The notes under the pieces were generated by a model. That model had not been told where the DNA came from. It saw only the letters and a list, made by a program, of their open reading frames with translations, and did not search any database. Position numbers and translations under genes: made by a program. 64,000 bases of DNA from Malurus cyaneus samueli. Taxonomy: Eukaryota; Chordata; Aves; Passeriformes; Maluridae. Location: assembly GCA_009741485.1 (NCBI GenBank), contig CM019215.1, positions 78,859,149 through 78,923,148 of the forward strand, in the 5' to 3' direction. Shown here one piece after another: positions 1-12,868 of this stretch; the stretch's first letter is position 1, and the number at the start of each line of letters is the position of its first letter.

Positions 1-3000
1 AAAGTGGAAGGAGATTGGGGTTATTTACTTGTTTTTCTATCAAAAAAAAAAGCAGAGCTGTGGAAAATGCAGTGCGTTTGACAATGTGCTGAGTATTAAT
101 TTTGTGACCAATATGTGCAGAATCGTTTTCGTCTGATAATGAATATATATTTAAATATCTTGAGACAGAGGAGTTGCAGATGCGGTGTTGTCTTGTCTCT
201 ACTTCTCATGAGGAAGACTTGAAACTATTTCTCGCTTTTTTTCGTGAACTCTAGCAGATTTTGTGCAACAACCAGAGAATAGTTATAGCTAGAATTGATA
301 TTCTACTGCTATCTGTCCATTTTACAGCTAGTTTAAAAGGAAAGACTATCTCACTATGAGGTCAACTTCTGCCTATTGCCCCAACACTCCGTCCAAGCAT
401 ATGTTCAAGACAATTAAGTAAGGAATTTATTGAAGATAATTTGGATTGAATCCTGGATTTTTCTCACCCAGATATTAGTAAATAATTATGAACCGATGTT
501 TGGGACCATGTGAAATATCTGACTCTGGGATGAGTGGACCTTTCTGGATTCAGATGTTTTTGAAGATTGAGTTTTCAGGTAATTGAGGTCCTGTTGGTAT
601 GATGCAGTGATTGCTAGTTTAGATATTGTTCTCACAATTATTTGGTTGATCTCTTACTGAATATTGTAGGAAAGAGAGATTAAGAAAATAGTAGCTTTTT
701 CAGGCCTGTGAGAATAGGAACTTGTCTGAGAGGAGCACCGGTGCTTAATATTTCGCAAATTTGGATTGTGAATTCTGAGTAGGGAGTTCTTGCCACTTAT
801 CCCTTCAGTGGTGAAAAGCTTCCAGCCTGCCCACACATTCTGACATTTCAGACTTTATAAGAGAAAACCACAAAACCATCACTTGAAAAATCTATAGTGG
901 AAACCAGTTGCTAATGTTTTGGCAATCTATTAACTTGAACCTCTCATTAGATATACTGAACTCCATATGTAACACAAAGTATTTTGAAAAGAGCGCCTAT
1001 CGTATTGACACATTTTCAGGAAACATTTTGTGGTGTCCACTTAAATACTAATTTTAAATTGTATAATAAAGAGATTTGTTTAATTTTGTTTCAAATAAGC
1101 TGGTGTTGTTCTAAAAATTGATTGCTTCATTGAGATAACTTTTCGACATCAAATAACATCACTCAGAAATATTGGGGTCTTTGTAGCTAATGTGAAAACA
1201 TGGCCTGATTTTAATGATTATGAGTGCATCTGGCTCCCACTGGACTTCATAAACAAGCTGCAGAGGCGCATATTTATGAAAAAGAAAGATTTTGTTGAAA
1301 GAGGCCAGGTTTTGTAGTTGTGTGTAAAAACCTTAGATAAGTAGCATTTTTGAATGCACTAAAATATTAGTAACTATATGTGGACATTATTTCAAAGTAT
1401 TCTTTATCATCATTGCTTCTTATTGCTTTATGTTTTGTTACTTTAGAGATTGGGTTAGTTGGGACTCACTTATTTTAGGAAAAAATTTCTAACCAAATAG
1501 TACTTTACAGTTTCCCACAGGATTTGTATGCAAACTATTGCACCTACTTTGTCCCTCACAGTACTCCCACAGGTGAAATTTCCTTGTTTTTTTTTTTTTT
1601 TTTTTCTATTGCAAAGAATCAGATTTTTTCTCTAAATGCGTCACATGGGGATAAAGGTTCATGTCAGCAGTATTTCCTTTGCTCTTTGGAAGAGTGTCAA
1701 AATTGTGTTTAATATAGTGAAATTGCAGGAACTATAAAAAGCAATTAACCCAGTCCTTTCAATTTTCAGATCACAAGTCAGAGTACAAATAATCTTAAAA
1801 TTCTGGGAAGAGTTCCCTGGATTTTGAATGAGGTCCTGAGTTCGAGTAAGTGACAGCTTAATACAGCTTACAACAGAATGGTGTGCATGGATTTCACCTA
1901 GCTATACAAAAGTTAATTAGGAGGAACCTGTCATGAAAAGAGAGTATCATGGTGACAGCAGCAGCAGAGATTGACACAGGGCTAGCACAGCAGGGTTCCT
2001 GATTTCCATCATGCTGAAGCTAGGCAGAAAAAGAAAGCAGCTGGGATTTTATGGGTTGTATTGCTTTCAGAGTTAACAGGTCATTAGGGGATAATAGTAC
2101 CTTTAAAAGACCTGACAGTAGGAGAGAGAGATTGCTTCTGTTGAATTATCTTTGTAATTACTCACTCCTGTTGTGTTCTTGAAGAAAGCAGTGGAAGGAG
2201 TCTGTATATACTGACTCTCCTTGGAGATATGGGTTTGTGTTCACAGGGAAGTGAGCAAAGATTTATCTCAGCAGCAGTGAAAGTGAATACTAAGGATTAA
2301 AGTAAATCTCTGCAGGTGTAGGAAAATTGAATACTTCATACATTTACTTTCACAGCGCCACTACCATCTTAAACCCGTTATTGTAGTTGCCATAATGTTT
2401 ATATTTTATTGGCATGTGCAGCAATGAATTGTAAAAATTATATTAAATTATTTCTTTGGAGTCATCTACCAACAAGTTTTCTGTTAAAAGGATATTGAAG
2501 TGGTCAAGCAGTGAAACTGCTTCAGTTATTGCCATTTAGTTAATCATTTAATAACAACTACAAAGAAAAATCAGGCCTTAGTTTCTACTCTATTGCCATG
2601 TTGTCTATTTACTATTTGTGCTTTTCATGTGTGTTCTGATTTGATTCTCTCTGTCTTATGGCTTGATGAGAGATTTGCTTGAAAAAGGGTCTTCAGCACA
2701 TCATTCTCTTGCTTATCTACAGTCATCAGGCACTCATTTTTTTTTTTAGGTTTGTGGCTGTCTTTGTCGATCACCTGCTCATTCTCACAAATCATTACTC
2801 TTAGGTATAGATTGCACAGGTATGTGGCCATCAGTGGTGCACATGACTTTTTTACCTGATTTAGCTCCAATGTGGCTGCATTTTTTAGTCACCTTGGGTC
2901 ATCTATCAAGAGGGTGCAGTTCCACAGCTTTTCTGCTGTTAACGAATTATTTTTGCTGGTCAGTAACTGTGCAGCTTGAATTCTGCTTAAAACCTAGTGA

Positions 3001-6000
3001 AGTCTTTGGGGCTTCATCTCCAAGTAAATGAAATAGGAAAAAAAAAAAAAACCAAACAAAAAAAACCAAACAAAACAAAACCAAAAAAACAAACAGTGAG
3101 ACCATGATGAAAAAGACAATAAAAATGACTAATACCTCATCTCTGTCTTCTTGTTTTGTGATTTTGATATGGAGATTATCATGACATTTGAAGGTCTAAG
3201 ATTAAATGGACTGATATGTTACAGACTACAATTTCAAAAGAATTATCACTAAATTATGATTTCAATAAGTTCTCTGTGATAAAATGTGTTAATTCATCAG
3301 TAAAATTTTGCTTCAAGTGGTTAGAAATGAAAAGAAAACTTATTTAAACCCCATTTTTTTCCTCAAAGTAAAAATTTTAAAGCTTCAGAAAAATTAAAAT
3401 ATTGATGTAAGGATTTTCTTTAAATTCTCATAGTAATATAATATTTCATTTTTTAATAAGTGTGGTCAGATTTTCTTCTGGAACTTCATCTTAAATATTA
3501 CTTTTTTTCTCCTCTGTCTCCTCTTCCCATCTTTTTTCACTCCAGATAAAATAGAAATCTGAAAACTTTTGAATGTACTAGAGAAGACTGGTAAGTTGAG
3601 TGTGACAAGAAAGCAAAACAATTTTCAAAACTTTCTCAGAAATGTCTTCAGTAAGTGAGATTTGCATATTTAAACCTCTGTCCTCAAATTCTGGCTTTAC
3701 AGAATTTTCAATATGTGGGTTAGGCACCCAGGCATTCTAGACAATGTAAATGAACGCATGTACAAGCAAGCTGTAGAGAAATTCACTATTTTTATTCCAT
3801 ATCTAAAATGTCAATTCTGGTTGTGTGGCTCATGGCTGACTGTCAGAAAATGAATTCCAGGCCTATCTGATATTTGTGGGAGCTTTGCCATTGACTGCAA
3901 CACAACCACAATGCTGCTCACAGCTGTTACTATAGTGATTGGAACTTATTTTTGTCTGACATTGTCGGAGAGTCCTTGGAAGTCTTGTTCCAGTTGATTT
4001 CCTGTTCACAATTCGTGATGTTGCTGTAATAATTAATAATGACAATATTACCCATCAACACTGTACCTATGGTGGAAGTTGTCTTGGCTCTTTTGTGTGT
4101 TGTGTTACTTAAATCCTGTACAAACACGGTAAATTACCATGAAAGTGACAATCAGCACTAAGACAACTGCCTTTGTCTTTTTAGAATATCATATCTACAA
4201 AAGTTTCTCTATCAGAATACTTGTAAAGCTGGTTTTACATAAAAAGTAATTTTAAATCATTTTGGAAGATTATTCTCTACTTTTAAAAGGAAAATCTTTG
4301 AAACAGACTTTAAGACCTGGATCACTTAAGGACGTAAGGAAATAATGAGACAATTAAGGCTGAGTGTTCTACCCAAACATTCATATTCACTTTTCAGTAA
4401 GATACCTAGTTTATTCATTCAACAGATAAAACCAATATATAATCAGTGAATTAAAAAAGAACATCAGAATGTTGTAGGAGATGAAATTCTAGTGATACTG
4501 ACATTTTCAGACTATTCTCTGGTTTACTTGTAGGGTATGAGAGACGTTTTCACAGATCTGGGAAAATGTGTACAGATTTCCAACAAGAGCAGGGACATCC
4601 TTTAAGAATGAACATTGCATGGAACTTTGACGTGTTATTTGAAAATACCATGTTACACTGGGACCAGATTGTGTTATGGAACCTGTATACAGAGACGGTG
4701 TAAAGGCTAACTTTTATAATTTTAATCTGACACTCACTCTGTTAGAAACATTGACCAATAACCAGCTCAAACGTTGTATTGTTTTATTTTCTCATGCTAT
4801 TAATTTCCATTGGGAGGAATGTCAGAATTGCTCCATATGTATGTAGCTATGTTGCCCTCTTGTGACCAGCTCTCTAAAATATGTCATAGATTACTTCAGG
4901 AGCAGAACTAGATTTAAAGCAATAATAAAATTGATTATCAATAGATGTGAATATTTTGTGTGTTTTATTTAAACCAAACAGAGCAAAAATTTTAGATTTT
5001 CTAAACATAATGTTAAATATCTGTCACATGTATGCAGTTTCTGTTCCTTTCTGGTCCTTGTGTCAAGTTTTTGTGGTTTTCTCATGACAAACACTGTTCT
5101 TAGGTTTCCTACTAATATAAAAACAATATTCACAACCATGTAGGAGCATTTTGTGTGTTGACTATGATATCAGGAGATAAATATTCTGTTATTAATTATA
5201 CATGTATATAATTTATCAAGAACCAAATCATTCTTGTTTTGGTTCCTTATCTCCTGTGGTTCACATATTGGTTGTTGGAGTAGGCAAAACCATAGTAAAA
5301 CTAATCTGTCCCTTATTTTGGATGTAAATCTTATTAGGTTGTTTTTGGGGCTTTGTCGTTTGTTTTGGTTTGGTTGAGTTGTGCTTTGGGTTTGTTTTTT
5401 TTCTTGTGTGCCACTCTTTTTCAAATTGATTCCATTTGTTTTGATGCATGTATTGCTTCCTGGAGTTATTCAGTAACTCTTACAAATTTCACTGAAAAAA
5501 AGATTTTAAAAATACATCTTTGTTGTGGAGTATTTTTGACTAGTTAAATGGCAGACTCGTTATAAAAGGTGGAACAGATTATAAAAGATAGACTAGACTA
5601 ATTTAAAACTAGGAATAGTGCGCACTCAATAATAAATGTCCTCTGAGATTAACTGTCTTTTTAGAAATCCTTGGCCGTTTTGCATTTTAAGCAGAAGTCA
5701 TAAGCAATTTTAAGTAATTTTCTGACTTTATGTAGTATTTCCCAATGCTTCAAATGTAAATAGGCCTCATTTAGTTGCCTTGTTGACCTTTATTATTTGG
5801 AGTTCACTTGAGATGACTGACTCTTCTCTTACTTTGTGTTATGATATAGAATGGTCCTAAGTTACTTTCAAATATTTCAACCATATTCTCATGTGACCCA
5901 TAAAAAGATACCGAATATAAGACAACCGACACGTGAGCAAGAGGGGGAAAATTACATGTATGTACACACTCACCAATATAAGAGTTTTGATGGTATTCAC

Positions 6001-6523
6001 TCTTCATTTTTTTTTTTAATATAGAAGATATTGGATTTTGAATGTATCTTCATCTTATAAACAAATATTTAGGGGATTAAGAGCCACTGGCCCAGAAGAC
6101 TGGAGCATTCTAGCAAGCTACTCTTTCCTTAAATAAAGAAGACTCTAAGGGAAATCTGAGCAAATTAAGACTTGAGAGTTAATTCACGTAAAACAGGGAT
6201 TAGTTCCCATTAGATTAGAATTGGTGAAGCCACCTCAGGTTACATTTTAATTAGAATTTTTGTTGCAGCATTTCTGCAGAGGATGCTTGATTAAACAACC
6301 TACTTTAGCAAAGTATAAAATTCTTCTTCATGTTACTTTGAATCCACTCCTTAAATCACAGCGATGTACACAGACTAGGGAGCTTGTTTATCACCCTCTT
6401 AATAGTTGAGGGAAAGATATTAAATAAGCATTTTACTTCCCTATATAAGTCTAGATACAGTAATTCCTAAAGGAAATAAAAATCCACAGTTTAGAAGGCC
6501 AGAACCCAAGTACCAGAAGCTGT
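1..6523. other. AT-rich non-coding DNA, no gene seen
   Basis: I read both strands and found only short chance open frames (under about 85 codons) with no recognisable domain, no coherent exon series and no recognisable transposon. Simple-sequence runs are a 19-base T run (about 1587-1605) and an A-rich AAAAC-type run (3037-3095). The stretch could be intergenic or intronic. An ancient conserved regulatory element could be hidden here and would not be visible without cross-species alignment. Confidence 0.7.
3037..3095. repeat. A-rich / (AAAAC)n-like simple repeat
   Basis: A run of A is followed by irregular CAAA and CAAAA units. No LINE or SINE body is recognisable on either side, so I read this as a simple low-complexity repeat rather than the poly-A tail of a retrocopy. 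Confidence 0.75.
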
Positions 6524-6938
6524 TTAATGCTGCTTTCCCAGTCGAGGATAAAGGCATAATTCACTAGCAGCAGGTGCTCTGGTGAAGTGTGGATATGTTA
6601 TCATTTTGTGTGCAGTAGTGCCCAGCAGCACCAGGCTCGTGTGGGTGGTGTTTGTCCCTGTGCTGGAAGCAGAGCTGCCCTTTGTGTGTGAGGATCTCTG
6701 AGCCAGCACGGCAGAGCTCATCTCTGAGCTCAGGAGGATTCTCAATCACACTGGGCTCACTAAACGTGTCCATCCAGCTCTTCCCTTGCTCCTTGAGGAG
6801 AAGTGCAGCATCCTCAAGGGTTTTGTTTATTCTGTGAGCTTGGCTGTTTGTTAGTAGATATGCAGGAGGCTGAAAGGAACAGTTTTGCCAAACCAAAGCC
6901 CTTGGCTTGCCCTTACTGTAGCTTACCATTATACCCAT
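6524..6938 (-). other. GC-richer island with unrecognised open frame (possible exon or pseudogene fragment)
   Basis: This island is visibly richer in G and C than the surrounding several kilobases. On the minus strand a 124-codon frame is open from 6938 to 6564. Its middle part has a balanced, protein-like composition: Leu, Glu, Asp and Lys rich, with segments such as KTLEDAALLLKEQGKSW and NPPELRDELCRAGSEIL that look helix-forming. A possible splice acceptor (TTCCTTTCAG) lies at about 6870-6879 on the minus strand, but its pyrimidine tract is weak. I see no good donor and no neighbouring exon, and I do not recognise the protein. It could be a lone exon, a decayed pseudogene or a chance open frame in GC-rich DNA. 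Nothing here justifies a function. Confidence 0.2.
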
Positions 6939-9900
6939 GGAAATGGTGACTTTTGGAAACAGATCTGCATTGATTTAAATACCCTATTACGGTGTTCCAA
7001 ATCACCACAGTATGTGGAGCCAGGAGTTCAGGTGGACATTCCTAGCTCAGTTCACTGCTATCTGGTCTAATGTGAAGTTTTGCACAGTCAGTTTATTTGA
7101 GAAGAAATCTGGAAATCCAGAAATGCTAAAAGATATTTGAGATGCAGGGCACAAATTAAATGGCAGAAACTATCCTCTGCAACAGTCTACCCATGGATTC
7201 AGTTACATGACAAAATTGTCTGAGTAATACCTTGTCTATTACAGAGTAATACATAAAATATTTTAAATCTTTCCATGAGAACTGTTGGATAGAAGTGTAT
7301 ATCAGTGTCTTTTGCTGACATTATGCTAACAAAGATGTATTTTTCCTTGAAATTCTCACTGATAGAAACACTGACATAATTTTTACTGTTAATCTCAATA
7401 ACGTTCCTTTTCAAATTTTTAAGTACTTTCTTTTCCTGCAGAAAGCATCTTTATCTCACACAATGTTTAATGAAATAATACCATATTCATGTGTTTCATG
7501 TTCTCCCAGGGTTTGACAGGATCTTTAATTGTTCATGATACCTGTGGCTTAGAACAAGTTTAGATATAAATGCAAATTTTTATAGCTCAAAGAAATTTTC
7601 CTATAAACAACTTTATTTTCTCTCAGGAGTGCTAGAAAAAAAAAATTCCATAGTTATTCATTGTTTAAGTGTTTAAACTGAGTCATGCTGAGAGAATACA
7701 AACCATTGATATTATTTATATTTAATATGGCTATTCATGCTGCCTCTTAATTGGCTTTTATGTGGGTTAGAGATAGTTTACAATAATTAATCTTTAAGTA
7801 GGAGTTCACATAGGACTTCATCATCTCTAAACATCTCTTTCGGCTCTCACACATGGAGAGTGAAGTCATGAACTGGGATCTTGAAAAATAAATCACTATT
7901 AAAGATACATAAGGAGTGATCAGATTAGAAAAATGTATCCACTAGAAAATGAGAGGTTGTTTTATATTCCTTAATATCCCCTACTCTTTTTCTAGAAGTT
8001 TGTGTTAATGGAAATCACTTTAGTACCAATAATAAAACTTGCACATGGATAATCCAGCCTGATTTCAAAATATGCTGTTCTTATTGGAAGAACAAAATGT
8101 AAGAAGTGTCATTTTTCACGTCCAAAATTTAAATGTTGTGTTTGAATTCTTGCCACTATATTGCTGGCACACTTCCACAATTTGATTAGTATTTTCAGGG
8201 GGGTTAACATATTCAGAAATACAGATAGAAAGGAGTATATTAATCCTCATCTACGTAAGTCCATTTGGATCAAATTCCTTTTTCTTGGTCAAAGCTTTTT
8301 GTTCACTTTTAAAGAGATAATTTTGTATATAGGTTTAGGAAAACAAAATAATTTTAGAAAGATCATAATAGTGTTCTTTAAAAAAAAAAATAAACAGTAA
8401 ACCAGGACACAGTTATTTTTTAAGATATGCTTACACTTTACATTAACTACATTATAAAGATTTTGTTCAGTTTTAACTTGTTAGCTTCACTTCACAGAAG
8501 GGTGAAGGACTCCAAGCAGGCAAATAAAACACAAAAATTAGAAGGATCATGTAACAGAGAAATTAAAACAATTTGAACAAAAGTTAAGGAGCAAAAATTT
8601 TGGAAGGTGGCAGAATGAAGGTGTTAAAAAAAAACAAAACTTGGTTGCATATGAGGGAAAATACTTAGGAAAAGCATGTTAGCAAAAGGGAATATATGAT
8701 AAAAATGGGTGAGAATTTTTTTTATTGTTCTGGGTCATACAGGAAAGAGACTATAATTGCATTAAAGCAAATGTGGGGACAAAAAGAGATTCTTATGATG
8801 GCTTTTAAAGTGACTGATGACCCATATTTCAGATTATGGTACACATGATCTAAAGCTCAGGCCTGACTTGACTGTGTTCCTCTCAACAAATGTACATTAG
8901 ATTCATGCACAAGGAGCATTTTCCTTTTTGCTAAAGATGTGTAATACAGAGCTGTGCACGTTGTAATGTGGGATGAGGTCATACTCCTCAGCCCTTCAGA
9001 AAAGCCTCTATGCTCTCTCAGTGACTCTGTAATGTGCTCTGTACCAGTCTAAAATTTGTATTTGAACTCTGTTGTTTGTAATTGCAGTCCCTGTGTGTGA
9101 TAACCAAAATTAACTTCTGCTTTAGTCCTTCAAATTTTATTTAGAAGTTTGTGGCAATAAAAGGCTATTGATTTAGAGGACATTCTCTGTGAGAGTTCAA
9201 AAGAACATGGCAAAATTCTGTTGTGATATGATAATTGCACATATTCTTACAGATGGTTAATTTGTTCCAGAGTTAAATATTTGGAACAGAAAAATGTGAG
9301 TTGTGCTATATCCTATTTGACTCAGAGAAGCTGAGATATGACAGTTTTTGGATAGGCAGTGCAGATGTTTAACTTTTATAAAACATGCCAGGCAGTAGAG
9401 CTTGGAATATGTGCAAGACCTTGGAAAATAAACTAATAATATCTCCCGCTGTCCAAAGTGTAATTCAGCCTGCTACAGCTGGAGGGTGAGAGGCAAAGAC
9501 ACTTGTGTGCTCTTTTTCCAAAAGTTATGTGTTCCTGGGAACGAACTTATTCTTCAGCTGCAATGCAACACTAGCCTTTTAAACACTTTGTGGCTGACTC
9601 CAGATTGCCCAAGGAATTTTGCTCTGGAATCCCTTCCTAGTCACATTAAAAGGAAGATGGTAAGTGGGTGATCTGAGCTTTATACAGTATGAGAGATTTC
9701 GCTCACAGCATCCGACCTACAATAGGTACACAGAGCCTTTCTTCAAAGTATCTGTCAGAGGAGTTTAATGCTTGTTGTTATTCTTATCTTATTGGTGGCA
9801 ATGTTAATGGAAAAAGGAAGCCAAAGAAACTTATCTGACAAAATTCAGAAGCAAAAAGTGAAGCAGAATTTAAGGCACTTCTGTTCCATATTAAATTCCA

Positions 9901-11461
9901 GACTCTGCTAAAATATAATGCATTTAGGCTTTGAAAATACTGTTATAACTGCACACTAGAGACTAAATTCTTTTGTCCTTGTTCAAGCAAATCCTGCCCC
10001 CAGACTGAACTGGGAATTTAGATTGAGTGAAGACTGCAGAATTGAGCCCTAAAGGAATATGGCTTACTGCAATGAAAGACACAAGAGAGTTGGAATAAAA
10101 ATACTGCTAGCAACATGTAGCAATGGAACAACATTACTTAGGGAAACATTCAAATGGGATGAATTAATTAGAAACAAGACTTTGATCTAATGCTTCTGAC
10201 AGTGTTTATGTTCAATGTAACCTATTATTTGTATTACCTCAACTCTGTCATATATTTTTTTCTATTTGCTAAGTACTGTTTGCCTATCTCTCACTGCTCA
10301 TGAAAGAAAATGTTTTGCGCTGTCAACATATTTGTTTGTTGTTAATAAAAGATTATAACTAAAAATATAATGATGTGTCAAACAGAACTAACCCTCCAGA
10401 GAAGCTAAGCAGATGGAAACAGTGCTCTGAAAATGAATGCATTGTAATTCAAATAATTTGCTTTTCCACAACAAATTATCTATAAGTTCCACCCACAACA
10501 CAGTAATAATGAAGCAGAACCAGAGCAAGTGTATGGATTGATTCTGCTATCCTTTACATTGGTATGAAACCTATATAATATCATATAACATAAACACTAT
10601 TACACCAGACTTAAAATAATATAAATTAGGGTTCGACAAGCATTAAACTGGTGAAGATAAGTGTTTTTAAATACATTTTAAGGTCAGCAAAATGTTTGTT
10701 ATCTCACTGATGAGCTCTTTCTTGGTTCAGTTTAAAATCTGCTAGCTCCCAGAGAAATATATGGATTATGACTGCTTTGAAAACAATTCCATATCCATTG
10801 AAGGGATATTTTTGTTTTGTTTTAATTAATGCATATTTTCATATTTATATTTTGCATAGTTTATTCTCAGGCAAATATTCAAATAAGGAAATATTTGGGC
10901 TTTTTTTTTTAAATAAAATTAAATCTAAAATGAATTCTTTTATATGAAAGCTAAGTATATACCCATTATTTTATTTATTCAGAAAACTAAAAAGTCAGTC
11001 ATGCTAAGTATAATGCCTGAACTAATAAAGAAAATCTAACTGGAACTCCACTTATATTTTTCCCAACCTAAGAAACCTTCATAAATGAATGCTACTTACT
11101 TTGTGTCGTCATTTTTTGTTTTTTTTTGTCCTGGAAAGCTAATTCCACCTTTCTTTCCAAAGTAATTTAAAATCCAGTTCTGTGTAAGGGTTTATAAACA
11201 TTATTAATCTTTATGAACTGGTGTTCATACAGGATTCTAGCATATGAAGCTCAGGGAATTGCACTGAGCCCAATTTTTTTATCAAGAGATGGACTTTTGT
11301 TTCATTGTTTGAAATGTCTACATTTCTGCTGAAATTTTACAGAGTGTTGTAAAGCCAAATAGAAATTGTTTTCAAAACTGCTTTTATTTCCCCTTCTTTC
11401 AGAAACGTTTAGCTGTCCCTCCCCATTTCCTCTTCTTCTTCTCTTTCTTTCAATGACTTTT
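6939..11461. other. AT-rich non-coding DNA, no gene seen
   Basis: There is no coherent reading frame, RNA gene or recognisable transposon. The frames that exist (for example 9486-9671 on the plus strand) are short, lack domain signatures and sit in unbiased AT-rich sequence. Short T and A runs are scattered through it. Confidence 0.65.
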
Positions 11462-11512
11462 AGTGAAATCCCTGCCCAGAGCAGGGGTGTTAGATAGAAC
11501 AGCAGATATCTG
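11462..11512 (+). mobile_element. CR1 LINE 3' end, left part (split by LTR insertion)
   Basis: The sequence just left of the solo LTR (GCCCAGAGCAGGGGTGTTAG followed by AGATATCTG) resembles the region shortly upstream of the avian CR1 tail. The matching right half, ending in TGATTCTGTGATTCTATGA, resumes directly after the LTR and its target duplication at 12818. Removing the LTR and one ATCTG restores a continuous CR1-like 3' end on the plus strand. The left limit is approximate because the upstream sequence is too diverged to follow by eye. Confidence 0.55.
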
Positions 11513-12812
11513 TGTCGTGGTTTGGACTCTGCTGAAAGCCAAAAAGCACTGCACCCACGACATTCTCTCCCTTCCCCCCACCTGAGAGGCAGAAGGGAGA
11601 GCAAAAACCCAATTATCACGAAAATTTATGGCTTTCAGATAACGTAACATAATTGAGAGAAAGATACGTATGTGCTCCAGAGAGTGGTCAGACAGGCTGA
11701 ATAACTTAAGTTGCAAAATAGATTTATTACTACAAACTACTAAGAATACTACCCCACTGGGGAGGGGAACAAAGATAGGGAAAAATTTACAAGGAGAAGA
11801 AAAATAAAAATGGACATTTTAAGACACCTGTTATCCTTTCTGGGGATCTGTCTCTTTCTCAGGTCCTCCCTCTCCATCCCCCGTGTCTTCCTGCACACAC
11901 AGGGGACAGGAATGAAAGTCTAACATAGATCAAAGTACTCATTACAGTTGTCGTCCAGCATCATAGGAGAAGCGTTCTTACAGCTCCAGCTGTGGAAGTT
12001 CTTTTTCCCAAGAAACAGTCAGTGCATAACTGCTGATGGCAAGGGAGTATTTCTTTACCTCGCAGGAGAAAGGAAAGACTGTCCTTCAAGGCCAAACTTC
12101 ATTGTTTCGGCGGTGTGAGACCACTATTACAAATCTCCTGGAAGAACACAGCTTCACTTGCTTGAGCGGGGTCACCTCTCCCTCACTGCAGAACACATCT
12201 TCTTAGCATCAACTCGCTTCAAACATTGTGGGGGGCCAAGCCTCTTCCTCATTTTTTTGGCTTCTAAACCAGTCCTCAAAGGCCAGGTTTTTTGCCTCAG
12301 AGCATGGTCGCTCTCCTTTTCTATGCAGGTCTCTCATTGATGAAATAGTCCTTTCGAGAACAACTTATTTTCTCCATGCTCGAGATCCACAGCAACAGCA
12401 CAGCAACTCATCCCATCTCCTCTTTACTGTGATCTTGGGTCTCCATTTTTTTCTTACATCTCCTCACCCTCCTGCTCTGTTTTTTTTTCCCAGTGCATGA
12501 TACTAACACTACATACTAACAACCTAAAACTACATGGTGGCCGCCTCTATCTTGTTTTGAATTCTTTCTTAAGTACAAGACAATACGTCATCACAGAGGT
12601 GTAACCAACCTGTGCAATTGGCCCAGGCCTGATGGGCAGCCTGTCCATCAACCTCAGAGCCATAATGGATTGGCTCTAAAACACAGGGGGCAGGGCTCCT
12701 TTTGCTGGAGAAGAAGGAGAAAGTTTCTAGAACTTCCTCACAGGAGCCATCTTTGTGGTTTCTTGATCCCATCCCCCCACCGCCAAAAATTGGACCAAGT
12801 AAAACCATGACA
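11513..12812 (-). mobile_element. Solo LTR, ERVL-like, 1300 bp (copy 1)
   Basis: The element begins TGTCGTGGTTT and ends AAAACCATGACA. These form imperfect terminal inverted repeats with the TG...CA ends of a retroviral LTR. It is flanked by a perfect 5-bp duplication, ATCTG at 11508-11512 and 12813-12817, the length expected for ERVL-type (class III-like) integration. No internal gag, pol or env sequence is present, so it is a solo LTR left after LTR-LTR recombination, or a non-autonomous element. A closely similar copy lies at 39206-41349. The minus orientation is inferred from an AATAAA on that strand (complement of TTTATT near 11721) about 200 bp from the minus-strand 3' end; this inference is weak. 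A 47-bp segment (12156-12202) is present here and missing from copy 2. Confidence 0.88.
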
Positions 12813-12817
12813 ATCTG

Positions 12818-12868
12818 GAACCAGGTCCCTCCCAGTTAAAACCATTCTCTGATTCTGTGATTCTATGA
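12818..12868 (+). mobile_element. CR1 LINE 3' end, right part with terminal repeat
   Basis: Directly after the LTR target duplication the sequence reads GAACCAGGTCCCTCCCAG, then AAACCATTCTCTGATTCTG and TGATTCTATGA. This is the characteristic CR1 3' terminus with its short tandem octamer-like tail. It is the continuation of the piece at 11462-11512, so the LTR landed within about 50 bp of the CR1 end. Confidence 0.75.

Noticed and set aside
11302..11716. Minus-strand frames of 88-105 codons
   Set aside because: They run across the CR1-LTR junction and lie mostly in non-coding LTR sequence.
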